From Actinomadura macrotermitis (lineage in GTDB: Bacteria > Actinomycetota > Actinomycetes > Streptosporangiales > Streptosporangiaceae), in assembly GCF_009604375.1 (NCBI RefSeq), contig NZ_WEGH01000005.1, forward strand, positions 558,001 through 622,000: a stretch of DNA of 64,000 nucleotides, written 5' to 3'. This document shows positions 43,352 to 51,318 of this stretch, piece by piece. The stretch's first letter is position 1, and every line of letters starts with the position of its first letter. The notes under the pieces were generated by a model. That model ran no database searches. It saw only the letters and a program-made list of their open reading frames with translations, and was not told the origin of the DNA. Made by a program: the position numbers and the translations under genes.

Positions 43352-44116
43352 TCAGGGCGGCCGTACCGCGCGCACCACGATCTTGGCCCGCTCGGCGACG
43401 GTGACGGCGGCGCCGATGTTCTGCAGGGTCTTGACCACGCCGCCGGGGATGCCGAGGGCGGTCGTCAGGGTGTGCGGGTCGCCGATGGCCAGGAACCGGT
43501 AGGGCGGGGCGAGCTGGCGGCCGTCGGCCTGGACGCCGCCGGGCGTGTCGAGGAAGTAGGTGCCGGCCCCGGCGCGCACGTCGCCGACCTGGACCACCTC
43601 GGCGCCCGCGTCCCGCAGCTCCTGCAGGGCGTCCAGCAGGTTGGCGGCGCGCACCGCGGTGCCGGGGTCGTCGATGACCACCTCGACGCCGGGGCCCTCG
43701 GCGGGCAGGGTGCCGGCGAGCAGCCCGTAGGTGCCGGCCCGGCGGCGCGCCTCCTGCAGCGCCCGCTCGCCCTGGACGTCGCGGCGCAGCCCGGCCCGGG
43801 TCTCCTCCAGCTCGCGCAGGTCGCCGCGCAGCCGCTCCGAGCGCTGGCCGAGGTCGGACAGGATGCCGACGAGCTCGTCCTGGCGGGCGGTGGCGAAGGT
43901 GGTGTCGCGCTTGGTGGTCCGGATCTGGGCGACGGCGGCGAAGCCGAGCACCATGCACAGCAGGGCGCCGGCGAACTGCCCGCGGGTGGTGCGGGGGCGC
44001 AGCAGGTCCAGCAGGCCGCGCATGCCCGCGGGCGGCCCGGCCGGCCGGTCCGGCTCCGGCGCCTCCGGCGCCTCTGGCGGCTCTGGCGGCTCCGGCGGCT
44101 CGGTGGCCCCGCTCAC
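43352..44116 (-). CDS. DUF881 membrane-anchored protein (Rv1825-like)
   Basis: This 254-residue protein has a Pro/Glu-rich cytosolic tail (repeats of EPPE and EAPE), one helix (about residues 47-62; QFAGALLCMVLGFAAVAQI), then a coiled coil (LVGILSDLGQRSERLRGDLRELEETRAGL) and the DUF881 domain with LAGTLPAEGPGVEVVIDDPG and PPYRFLAIGDPHTLTTALGIPGGVVKTL. DUF881 proteins sit at the division/cell-wall locus; their function is not settled. The start overlaps the sbp stop (ATGA). Confidence 0.9.
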   Translation of the reverse strand: MSGATEPPEPPEPPEAPEAPEPDRPAGPPAGMRGLLDLLRPRTTRGQFAGALLCMVLGFAAVAQIRTTKRDTTFATARQDELVGILSDLGQRSERLRGDLRELEETRAGLRRDVQGERALQEARRRAGTYGLLAGTLPAEGPGVEVVIDDPGTAVRAANLLDALQELRDAGAEVVQVGDVRAGAGTYFLDTPGGVQADGRQLAPPYRFLAIGDPHTLTTALGIPGGVVKTLQNIGAAVTVAERAKIVVRAVRPP

Positions 44117-44445
44117 GCGCCGAACAGCTTCCGCCGGATGGCCGCGGCGTTGGAGAAGATCCGGATGCCGAGCACCACGACCACGCCGGTGGACAGCTGG
44201 GAGCCGACGCCGAGCTGGTCGCCGAGGAAGACGATCAGCGCGGCGATGACGGTGTTGCTGACGAAGGAGACGACGAAGACCTTCTCCTCGAAGACGCCCT
44301 CCAGCCGGGCCCGCACGCCGCCCGACATCGCGTCCAGCGCCGCCACGATGGCGATCGGCAGGTAGGGCTGCAGCCAGAGCGGCACCTGGGGGTCGAACAG
44401 CAGCCCGAGCGCCACCCCGATCACCAGCCCGATGAGCGCGATCAC
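44113..44445 (-). CDS. Small basic protein Sbp (DUF1290, Rv1824-like)
   Basis: This 110-residue membrane protein has three or four helices (VIALIGLVIGVALGLLF, YLPIAIVAALDAMSGG, FVVSFVSNTVIAALIVFLGDQLGV, GVVVVLGIRIFSNAAAIRRKLF). The segment LPIAIVAALDAMSGGVRARLEG is the DUF1290 signature. Its GTG start overlaps the upstream DUF881 stop (GTGA), and its stop overlaps the downstream DUF881 start, so the three are made as one set. Its function is unknown. Confidence 0.93.
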   Translation of the reverse strand: MIALIGLVIGVALGLLFDPQVPLWLQPYLPIAIVAALDAMSGGVRARLEGVFEEKVFVVSFVSNTVIAALIVFLGDQLGVGSQLSTGVVVVLGIRIFSNAAAIRRKLFGA

Positions 44446-45338
44446 CCGGGGGTCTCCTCTCCCTCGCGCCCTGCCTCCCGAGCAGGCCGCGCGTACCGCA
44501 GCCGCAGCGTCCCGGCCGCGGGCAGCGCGGCGTGCGCGGCGCGGCGCAGCCCGTAGCGGATCCGCAGCCGGTCGCGCAGGCCGGCCAGCCGCCGGTCGGC
44601 GGCCGAGCCGCGGTAGGCGGCGCGGATCCGGCCGGGGTCGCCGAGCGCGGTCACCTCGTAGGGCCCGTTCAGCGGCCGGTAATCGACCAGGATCGCCTCG
44701 CCCGCGGCGCGGATGGCGGTGGTCGGGGTGAGCCGCTGGCCGTTGACCCCGATGGCGGTGGCGCCCGCGGCCCACAGGCCGTTGACCAGGATCTGCAGGT
44801 CCTGATCATAGACCCGGCCCGCGCCCGGCCGGGCGTCCCCGTCCGCCGGGGCGTCGGCGAGCGCCACGACGAGGGCGGGCCCGGCGGCGGGCACGGCGGC
44901 CGCGCCCCGGGCGGCGGCGGCGAGGTCCTGGCGGGTGCGGCGGCCCTCGGCGCTGCGGGCGAGGGCGTCGGCGCGCAGCCGCTCGGTCTCGGCGCGCAGG
45001 GCGTCCACCCGGCGCTGCAGGGCGTCGCTCTCGGCGGTGCGGGCGTGGATCTGGCCGATCAGGCGGGAGCGGCGCTCGGCGGCGGCGGGCTCGCCGCGGC
45101 GCGCCTCGGCGCCGGCGGTGGCGAGCAGCACGCCGAGCAGCAGCACGACCAGCAGGACGCCGCCGCCGCTCAGCGGGCCGCGGCGCGGCGCGTCCCGCCC
45201 GGCGGCGGCCCGGCGCGCGGCGGCCTCGGCGTAGCCGGGGTCCAGCCGGCCCGAGAACAGGTCGGCGAGCAGGGACATGGACGCGTCGGGCCGCCGCCAT
45301 CCCGGCGGCCGCCCGTCCTCGCCCTGTCGCTCGCGCAC
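44442..45338 (-). CDS. DUF881 membrane-anchored protein (Rv1823-like)
   Basis: The protein has 298 residues from a GTG at 45338; an ATG 20 codons later (MSLLADLFSGRLDPGYAEAA) is also possible and no ribosome site decides. A membrane helix (about residues 57-75; GGGVLLVVLLLGVLLATAGAEA) is followed by a coiled coil (RRVDALRAETERLRADAL) and the DUF881 domain with VYDQDLQILVNGLWAAGATAIGVNGQRLTPTTAIRAAGEAILVDYRPLNGPYEVTALGDP. It is the first gene of the DUF881-sbp-DUF881 set. Confidence 0.9.
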   Translation of the reverse strand: MRERQGEDGRPPGWRRPDASMSLLADLFSGRLDPGYAEAAARRAAAGRDAPRRGPLSGGGVLLVVLLLGVLLATAGAEARRGEPAAAERRSRLIGQIHARTAESDALQRRVDALRAETERLRADALARSAEGRRTRQDLAAAARGAAAVPAAGPALVVALADAPADGDARPGAGRVYDQDLQILVNGLWAAGATAIGVNGQRLTPTTAIRAAGEAILVDYRPLNGPYEVTALGDPGRIRAAYRGSAADRRLAGLRDRLRIRYGLRRAAHAALPAAGTLRLRYARPAREAGREGEETPG

Positions 45339-45375
45339 CGGCCCATCATGGCAAGATCCGGCGGAGCACGGCGGG

Positions 45376-46023
45376 TCAGGCGGTGAAGGCGGCCCGGGAC
45401 CGGTCCAGGCCGATGCGCACCGCGAGCGCGGCGAGGACGGTGCCCATCAGGTACCGCTGCGCGCGCTGCCAGCCGGGCCGCCGGGCCAGGAACCCCGCGA
45501 TGGACCCCGCGCTCAGCACGACCAGGCCGTTGACGGTGACCGCGACGGCGACCTGGGTGAGGCCGAGCAGCAGGATCTGCGGGGCGACGGGGCCGGCCGC
45601 GGGGTCGGCCAGCTGCGGCAGCAGCGACACGTACAGGACGGCGATCTTGGGGTTGAGCAGGCTGGTGACCAGGCCCATGGTGTAGAGGCGGCGCGGCCGG
45701 TCGGCGGGCAGCTCCTTCGGCGCGAAGGCCGTGGCGCCGCCGGGGCGCACCGCCTGGACGGCCAGCCAGAGCAGGTAGAGCGCGCCGCCGACCTTGATGG
45801 CGGTGTAGCCGGCGGGCACGGCGGCGAAGACCGCGCTCAGCCCGGCGGTGGTGACGCTCACATAGACGGCGAAGCCGGTCGCGACGCCGCCGAGGGAGAT
45901 CAGCCCGGCCCGGCGGCCCTGGGTGATCGTCCGGGAGGCCAGGTAGATCATGTTGGGCCCGGGCGTCATGACCATGCCGAGGGCGATCGCGGCGGCGGCC
46001 GCGATAGCGGCGGACGAGACCAT
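45376..46023 (-). CDS. LysE/RhtB-family amino-acid exporter
   Basis: This 215-residue membrane protein has six helices. The N-terminal signature ALGMVMTPGPNMIYLASRTITQGRRAGLISLGGVATGF and LYLLWLAVQAVR, TSLLNPKIAVLYVSLLPQL are diagnostic of LysE/RhtB exporters. It is divergent from a MocR-type regulator with 99 bases between. This is a common pairing in which the regulator senses an amino acid or PLP-linked signal and controls the exporter. Confidence 0.9.
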   Translation of the reverse strand: MVSSAAIAAAAAIALGMVMTPGPNMIYLASRTITQGRRAGLISLGGVATGFAVYVSVTTAGLSAVFAAVPAGYTAIKVGGALYLLWLAVQAVRPGGATAFAPKELPADRPRRLYTMGLVTSLLNPKIAVLYVSLLPQLADPAAGPVAPQILLLGLTQVAVAVTVNGLVVLSAGSIAGFLARRPGWQRAQRYLMGTVLAALAVRIGLDRSRAAFTA

Positions 46024-46042
46024 CGTGTCCCCTTTTGTCGAG

Positions 46043-46084
46043 TTATTGCGCAGGCTATCGCTCGCACCTTTCTCAGTGCAATAA
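46043..46084. promoter_or_regulatory. Spaced inverted repeat between lysE-type and MocR genes
   Basis: TTATTGC and GCAATAA, 28 bases apart, in the divergent promoter region. A second overlapping symmetry TCTCA-N9-TGAGA lies at 46071-46089. They are the only AT-rich symmetric sites nearby and are likely binding sites for the MocR regulator. Confidence 0.5.
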
Positions 46085-46122
46085 TGAGATTGAACTCGGA
46101 GCAATGACGAGAAGAGGCACCG

Positions 46123-47457
46123 ATGGAGACGTTCGGCCAGGTGGCGGACGCGGTCGCGGCCGATATCGCGGCCGGCCGGCTGCGGCCCGGCGACCGGCTG
46201 CCGCCGCAGCGCGCGTTCGCCCGCGAGCGCGGCATCGCCGCCTCCACCGCGGCCCGGGTCTACCGGGAGCTGGCCCGGCGCGGCCTGGTGACCGGCGAGG
46301 TGGGGCGGGGCACGTTCGTCCGCGCGGCGCGGGCGGCGCCCGATCCCGCGCTCGCCGAGCCCGCGGCGGCGCGCATCGACCTGGAGCTGAACTACCCCGT
46401 GGTGCCCGGACAGGCCGCGCTGCTCGCGCCCGGCCTGGAGCGGCTGCTGCGGCCCGACGCGCTGGAGGCCGCGCTGCGGCCGGTGGGCGCGGCCGGGACG
46501 CCCGCCGCGCGCGAGGCGGTGCGGGCGCTGCTGGCCCGCCCCGGCTGGGACCCCGGCCCGGCGCTGTTCGCCGGGAACGGGCGGCAGGCGATCGCGGCGG
46601 CGGTGTCGGCGCTGGTGCCGGCCGGGCGGCGGCTCGGCGTCGAGGAGCTGACCTACCCGGTGGTCAAGGGCATCGCGGCGCGGCTCGGCGTGACGCTCGT
46701 GCCGGTCGCCGCCGACGAGCACGGGATGCGGCCGGACGCGCTGCGGGAGGCGCACCGGCGGACGCCGCTGCACGCGGTGTACCTCCAGCCGACCCTGCAC
46801 AACCCCTACAGCGTCACCATGCCGGCCGCGCGGCGCGCGGAGTTCGCGGACGAGCTGGCCCGGCTCGGCCTCACCGCGATCGAGGACGCCGTCTGGGCGT
46901 TCCTGGACGAGGACGCGCCCCCTCCCCTGGCCGCCGCGGCGCCCGAGCGCACGATCCTGGTGGACGGGTTCGCCAAGCGCCTCGCGCCGGGCCTGTCGGC
47001 GGGCGTCGCCGTCGTCCCCCCGGCGCTGCGCGGGCGCGTCACGGCCGCGCTGCGCTCGGCGGGCGCGCCGCCCGCCGGGTACGCGCTGGAGGCGGTCACC
47101 GGATGGGTCGGCGACGGCACGGTGGCCGCCATCGGCCGCGCCAAGCGCCGCGACGCCGCCGCGCGCGGGCGGATCGTCGCCGCGCGGCTGGCGGGCTTCG
47201 CGCTGCGGACCGCGCCGTGCTCCTACTTCTGCTGGTGGGAGCTGCCCGCGCCGTGGCGGGCCGAGACGTTCGTCGCGGCGGCGGCCCGGCGCGGCATCGC
47301 CGTCACCCCGGCCGCCGCGTTCGCGGCGGGCGCGGGCGCGGCGCCGAACGCGGTCCGGTTCGGCACCGCCTCACCCGGCCTCGACGAGCTGGACCGCGCG
47401 CTCGGCGTGCTCGGCGACCTCGCCCGGGCGATGCCGGACGAGGTGCTCGGCGACTGA
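46123..47457 (+). CDS. MocR/PdxR-family regulator (GntR HTH fused to aminotransferase domain)
   Basis: The protein has 444 residues. Residues 1-68 are a GntR winged helix (VADAVAADIAAGRLRPGDRLPPQRAFARERGIAASTAARVYRELARRGLVTGEVGRGTFV). The rest is a class-I aminotransferase fold with YLQPTLHNPYSVTMP, ED-x-VWAFLDED and the PLP lysine in LVDGFAKRLAPGLSAGV. Such proteins bind PLP and sense an amine or amino acid. It is divergent from the LysE-type exporter it probably controls. Its stop is eight bases from that of the convergent nucleotidyltransferase gene. Confidence 0.91.
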   Translation: METFGQVADAVAADIAAGRLRPGDRLPPQRAFARERGIAASTAARVYRELARRGLVTGEVGRGTFVRAARAAPDPALAEPAAARIDLELNYPVVPGQAALLAPGLERLLRPDALEAALRPVGAAGTPAAREAVRALLARPGWDPGPALFAGNGRQAIAAAVSALVPAGRRLGVEELTYPVVKGIAARLGVTLVPVAADEHGMRPDALREAHRRTPLHAVYLQPTLHNPYSVTMPAARRAEFADELARLGLTAIEDAVWAFLDEDAPPPLAAAAPERTILVDGFAKRLAPGLSAGVAVVPPALRGRVTAALRSAGAPPAGYALEAVTGWVGDGTVAAIGRAKRRDAAARGRIVAARLAGFALRTAPCSYFCWWELPAPWRAETFVAAAARRGIAVTPAAAFAAGAGAAPNAVRFGTASPGLDELDRALGVLGDLARAMPDEVLGD

Positions 47458-47465
47458 GCCGCCGG

Positions 47466-49964
47466 TCAGGTGCCGGCGCGCTCGACCACCGCCGCCCACT
47501 CCTCCAGCAGGGCCTGCGCGGAGTCGGCGTCGGGGCCCTCGGCCCACAGGTGGGTGACCGGCTCGGAGGGGTCGGGCAGCACCAGCACCCAGCGGCCCGG
47601 CTCGGGCACCACCCGCACACCGTCGGTGGTGTCGATGGTGAGGCTCCCGGCGGCCTCCACCACGTGCCGCATCACGCTGCCCTTGGCCGCCCACGGCGTC
47701 GGCACCGAGCGGCGCAGCAGGTGCGCCTCGGGGATGCGCCGGTCGATCTGCGACAGGGTGAGGCGGGTGCGGGCGACCAGGCCGACCAGGCGGACGAACG
47801 CGGCGATGCCGTCCACGGTGGTGGTGAACTCCGGCATCAGGAAGCCGCCCCGGCCGTCCCCGGCGAAGATCACCTCGGGCCGGGCGGCGGCCTTGGTCAG
47901 CACGTCCTGGGAGGTGGAGGTCCACTCGACCTGGACGCCGTGGAAGCGGCACACCTGCTCGGCGACGCGGGTGGTGGTGACCGGCAGCGCGACCCGGCCG
48001 CCGCGCCGCTCGGCCGCGACCAGGTCCAGCATGACCAGCAGCGCCCGGTCGTCGCTGATCAGCTCGCCGTTCTCGTCGACCAGCGAGATCCGCTCGCCCA
48101 CGGGATCGAAGCGCACCCCGAACGCCGCCCGCGAGGACGACACCAGCTCGCCGAGGCGCTGCAGGTCGCGCATCCGCTCGGCGAGCGTCTCGGTCGGGTT
48201 GGCCTCGTCCAGCCCGTTGTTGCGGGTGAGCACCTCCACCCCGACCTTGCCGAGCAGCGAGGGCAGCACCAGCGAGGCGGTGCCGCCGGCGCAGTCCACC
48301 ACCAGCTTCAGCCGCGCCTCGCGCACCCCCGACATGTCGACGCGGCGCAGCAGGTCGCGGGTGTAGGTCTCCATGATCCGGGCCGGGTAGCTCAGCTCGG
48401 CGATCTCGCCGGGGAACGCGCGCCGGTACTCCTGGCGGCCGAACACCCGGTCCAGCTTGCGCTGCGCGCCCTGCGACAGGTCGGCGCCCTCGTCGTCCAG
48501 GAAGACGATGTCCACGCCCTGGGAGTCGCCGAGGGTGGTGCGGATGTAGATGCCGCCCGCGGCGTCCTGGCGGCCGGTCTCGAACCGGGCGACCGGCAGC
48601 GGGCACGCCTCCAGGTCCTGCACGTTGATGGCGCTGGCGGTGAGCGCGCTGATCACCGCGCGCTTGAGGGTGCGCGCGGCGCGCGAGGCGTCCCGGCCGG
48701 TCACCACCGTGCTGCCCTTCTTCAGCGTGGTGGCGTAGGCGCTGGCCAGGCGGACCGCGAGCTCGGGGGTGATCTCCACGTTGATCAGGCCGGACACCCC
48801 GCGCGGGCCGAACAGGTTGCGCTGGCCGCGCGACTCCCAGATGACGCTGGTGTTGACGACGGCGCCGGCCTCGATGGTCTTGAAGGGGTAGACCTTGACC
48901 TGGCTGGAGACGTAGGCCTCGGCCTCGATGACGCACTCGTCGCCGATGATCGCGCCCTCCTCGACCCGGGCGCCCGCCATCACGTCGGTGTTCTTGCCGA
49001 CCACGCAGCCGCGCAGGTTGGTGGAGGGGGCGATGAACACGTTGTCGTGCACGACGGCGCGGTGCAGGAACGCGCCCTCCTTGACCACGACGTTGCTGCC
49101 GAGCACGGTGAACTCGCGCAGCTCCACCCCGGCCTCGACCTTGGCGTAGTCGCCGATGTAGAGCGGGCCCTTCAGCACCGCCTCGGCGTCGACCTCGGCG
49201 CCCTCGGCGACCCAGACGCCGGGCGAGACCTCGAACCCGTCCATCTCGACGTCGACCAGGCCCGACAGCATGTCGGCCTGGGCCTTGAGGTAGCTCTCGT
49301 GGGTGCCGACGTCCTCCCAGTAGCAGTCGGCGACGTAGCCGTACAGCGGGGCGCCCTCGGCGAGCAGCTTGGGGAACACGTCGCTGGACCAGTCGACGGA
49401 CTCGCCCGCCGCGACGTGGTCCAGGACCTCGGGCTCCATGACGTAGATGCCGGTGTTGACGGTGTCGGAGAACACCTGGCCCCAGGTCGGCTTCTCCAGG
49501 AAGCGCTGGATGCGGCCGTTCTCGTCGACGATGATGATGCCGAACTCCAGCGGGTTGGGCACCCGCTTCAGCCCGATGGTGACCAGGGCGCCGTTCTCGC
49601 GGTGGAAGCGCACCATGTCGGTGAGGTCGATGTCGGTGAGCGCGTCGCCGGAGATCACCAGGAAGCGGTCGTCGCGCAGCGCCTCCTCGGCGTTCTTGAC
49701 GCTGCCGGCGGTGCCGAGCGGGATCTCCTCGGTGGCGTAGCTCAGCGTCATGCCGAGCTCCTCGCCGTCACCGAAGTAGTTGCGGATGAGCGCGGCCAGG
49801 AACTGCACCGTGACGACGGTCTCGTCGAAACCGTGCCGGCGCAGCAGGCGCAGCACATGCTCCATGATCGGCCTGTTGACCACCGGCAGCAGGGGCTTCG
49901 GCTGATTGGCGGTCATCGGACGCAGCCGCGTCCCCTCGCCTCCGGCCATCACAACGGCTTTCAT
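47466..49964 (-). CDS. Mannose-1-phosphate guanylyltransferase fused to a phosphomannomutase-like domain
   Basis: This is an 832-residue fusion. Residues 1-235 are a sugar-phosphate nucleotidyltransferase (MKAVVMAGGEGTRLRPMT, NQPKPLLPVVNRPIMEH, VISGDALTDIDL, LEKPTWG). Residues 250-370 are left-handed beta-helix repeats (VLKGPLYIGDYAKVEAG, GCVVGKNTDVMAGARV, AIIGDECVIEAEA). The rest resembles phosphomannomutase, but the Ser/His/Asn/Pro phosphoserine loop and the DGDGDR metal loop are not recognisable: their places read TTLGDSQGV and DPVGER. The mutase half may therefore be inactive or regulatory. It overlaps the upstream phosphatidyltransferase gene (ATGA), pointing to mannolipid or glycan synthesis. 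Confidence 0.88.
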   Translation of the reverse strand: MKAVVMAGGEGTRLRPMTANQPKPLLPVVNRPIMEHVLRLLRRHGFDETVVTVQFLAALIRNYFGDGEELGMTLSYATEEIPLGTAGSVKNAEEALRDDRFLVISGDALTDIDLTDMVRFHRENGALVTIGLKRVPNPLEFGIIIVDENGRIQRFLEKPTWGQVFSDTVNTGIYVMEPEVLDHVAAGESVDWSSDVFPKLLAEGAPLYGYVADCYWEDVGTHESYLKAQADMLSGLVDVEMDGFEVSPGVWVAEGAEVDAEAVLKGPLYIGDYAKVEAGVELREFTVLGSNVVVKEGAFLHRAVVHDNVFIAPSTNLRGCVVGKNTDVMAGARVEEGAIIGDECVIEAEAYVSSQVKVYPFKTIEAGAVVNTSVIWESRGQRNLFGPRGVSGLINVEITPELAVRLASAYATTLKKGSTVVTGRDASRAARTLKRAVISALTASAINVQDLEACPLPVARFETGRQDAAGGIYIRTTLGDSQGVDIVFLDDEGADLSQGAQRKLDRVFGRQEYRRAFPGEIAELSYPARIMETYTRDLLRRVDMSGVREARLKLVVDCAGGTASLVLPSLLGKVGVEVLTRNNGLDEANPTETLAERMRDLQRLGELVSSSRAAFGVRFDPVGERISLVDENGELISDDRALLVMLDLVAAERRGGRVALPVTTTRVAEQVCRFHGVQVEWTSTSQDVLTKAAARPEVIFAGDGRGGFLMPEFTTTVDGIAAFVRLVGLVARTRLTLSQIDRRIPEAHLLRRSVPTPWAAKGSVMRHVVEAAGSLTIDTTDGVRVVPEPGRWVLVLPDPSEPVTHLWAEGPDADSAQALLEEWAAVVERAGT

Positions 49965-50653
49965 CGGGGATTCTCCGCTCCCTTCCGATCGCCGGGCGCG
50001 GTGCCCGGTCCGGGTTCCAGGTCCTGTCCCCCCGGCGCCGCCCGCTCGGCCAGCACCAGCCGCCGCGTCTGCTCCCAGTAGAGCAGCGCCGCCCACCAGT
50101 ACAGCGCGGTGCCCCAGATCGCCCACGACCAGCCGACGACCTTGGCGGTGGCGGCGACCGCGCCCGGATGGTCGCCGAGCAGCAGCAGCGGGAACGCGTA
50201 CAGCAGGCACATCGTGGCGGCCTTGCCCACGAAGTGCACCGGCAGCGTGCCCTGGTAGCCGAGGCGCCGCATGATCGGCGCGATCGGCACGATCGCGAAC
50301 TCGCGGGCGACCAGCAGCACCACCAGCCACACCGGGATGATGTCGCGGACCATCAGCCCGACGAGGGTGGCCAGGATGTAGAGCCGGTCGGCGGCCGGGT
50401 CCAGCACCATGCCGAGCCGGCTGGTCTGGTTCAGGGCGCGCGCGAGCTTGCCGTCCAGCCAGTCCGACAGGCCGGCCAGCACCAGCAGGCCGAGCGCCCA
50501 CCAGTCCGCCTCGGCCAGCACCAGCCAGAGGAACAGCGGCACCCCGAGCAGCCGGGCGAAGCTCAGCGCGTTCGGCACCGTCCAGACGCGGCCGGACGCG
50601 GCCCCGCCCGGGCCGTTCCCGCCGTCCGCCGCCCTGTCGACCTCAGCACTCAC
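49961..50653 (-). CDS. CDP-alcohol phosphatidyltransferase (PgsA-like)
   Basis: This 230-residue membrane enzyme has the metal and substrate motif DWLDGKLARALNQTSRLGMVLDPAADR, which matches DG-x2-AR-x8-G-x3-D-x3-D. Helices include LLGVPLFLWLVLAEADWWALGLLVLAG and DIIPVWLVVLLVAREFAIV. It is similar to mycobacterial PgsA2 (Rv1822), and the DUF881/Sbp genes are near here as in mycobacteria. The acceptor (glycerol phosphate, inositol phosphate or other) is not certain. GTG start at 50653; coupled to the nucleotidyltransferase gene downstream. Confidence 0.88.
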   Translation of the reverse strand: MSAEVDRAADGGNGPGGAASGRVWTVPNALSFARLLGVPLFLWLVLAEADWWALGLLVLAGLSDWLDGKLARALNQTSRLGMVLDPAADRLYILATLVGLMVRDIIPVWLVVLLVAREFAIVPIAPIMRRLGYQGTLPVHFVGKAATMCLLYAFPLLLLGDHPGAVAATAKVVGWSWAIWGTALYWWAALLYWEQTRRLVLAERAAPGGQDLEPGPGTAPGDRKGAENPR

Positions 50654-50733
50654 CGACGTGTCCCGCCTCCCTGTCCCCCAATGATCCTGACCCTACCGTC
50701 AAGGATCTGAAAGGCCCCGATAGCGTCCGGTCC

Positions 50734-51258
50734 ATGAGGTGGACCCTGCACGGCGAACGGGCGGTTTACGAAAGCCCCTGGATGAACGTACGGCTCGCCG
50801 ACGTCGAACTGCCCGACGGGCGCCGGTTCGAGCACCACCTCCTGCGGGTCCGTCCCGCCGCGGGCGTGGCCGCCCTGGACGGGCACGGCAACGTGCTGCT
50901 GATTTGGCGGCACCGCTTCATCACCGGCCGGTGGGGCTGGGAGATCCCCGGCGGCCGGGTGGAGGAGGGCGAGGACCCCGCCACGGCCGCCGTGCGCGAG
51001 CTGCTGGAGGAGACCGGGTTCCAGGCGGGGCCGGTCCGTCACCTGGTGGAACTGCGCCCGTCACCGGGTCTTCACGATGGTCTTCATCACATCTACCTCG
51101 CCGACGGCGCGGAGCGGGTCGGCGAGCCGACCGACGTGGAGGCCGAGCGGATCGAGTGGGTGCCGCTGGAGCGCGTCCCCGGGCTGGCCGTGCGCGGCGA
51201 GATCGGGTCGGCGACCACCCTGGCGGCGTTGCTGCTCATCGGCGCGACCGGCGGCTGA
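50734..51258 (+). CDS. Nudix hydrolase, ADP-ribose pyrophosphatase type
   Basis: This 174-residue enzyme has the Nudix box GGRVEEGEDPATAAVRELLEETG. The preceding VLLIWRHRFITGRWGWEIPGG and the N terminus ERAVYESPWMNVRLADVELPDG are typical of ADP-ribose/sugar pyrophosphatases of the NudF kind. TAGCGT at 50721-50726 lies eight bases before the ATG, so the mRNA may be leaderless. The purine deaminase gene follows 60 bases later, giving a possible nucleotide-salvage pair. Confidence 0.85.
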   Translation: MRWTLHGERAVYESPWMNVRLADVELPDGRRFEHHLLRVRPAAGVAALDGHGNVLLIWRHRFITGRWGWEIPGGRVEEGEDPATAAVRELLEETGFQAGPVRHLVELRPSPGLHDGLHHIYLADGAERVGEPTDVEAERIEWVPLERVPGLAVRGEIGSATTLAALLLIGATGG

Positions 51259-51318
51259 ACCGGCGCGGGCGGGCTTCTACGATGGCGGGACCAGTTCCGG
51301 CCAATGGAGGCGCGCGTG

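Noticed and set aside
44040..44110. Microsatellite-like GGCGGCTCC/GGCGCCTCC repeat
   Set aside because: It encodes the EPPE/EAPE start of the DUF881 protein in frame. It is explained as a low-complexity protein tail.
46035..50081. Very long open frame on the plus strand through the MocR and nucleotidyltransferase regions
   Set aside because: Composition is Arg/Gly/His-rich without any domain, and it runs antisense to or out of frame with clear genes. Such frames are expected at this GC content.
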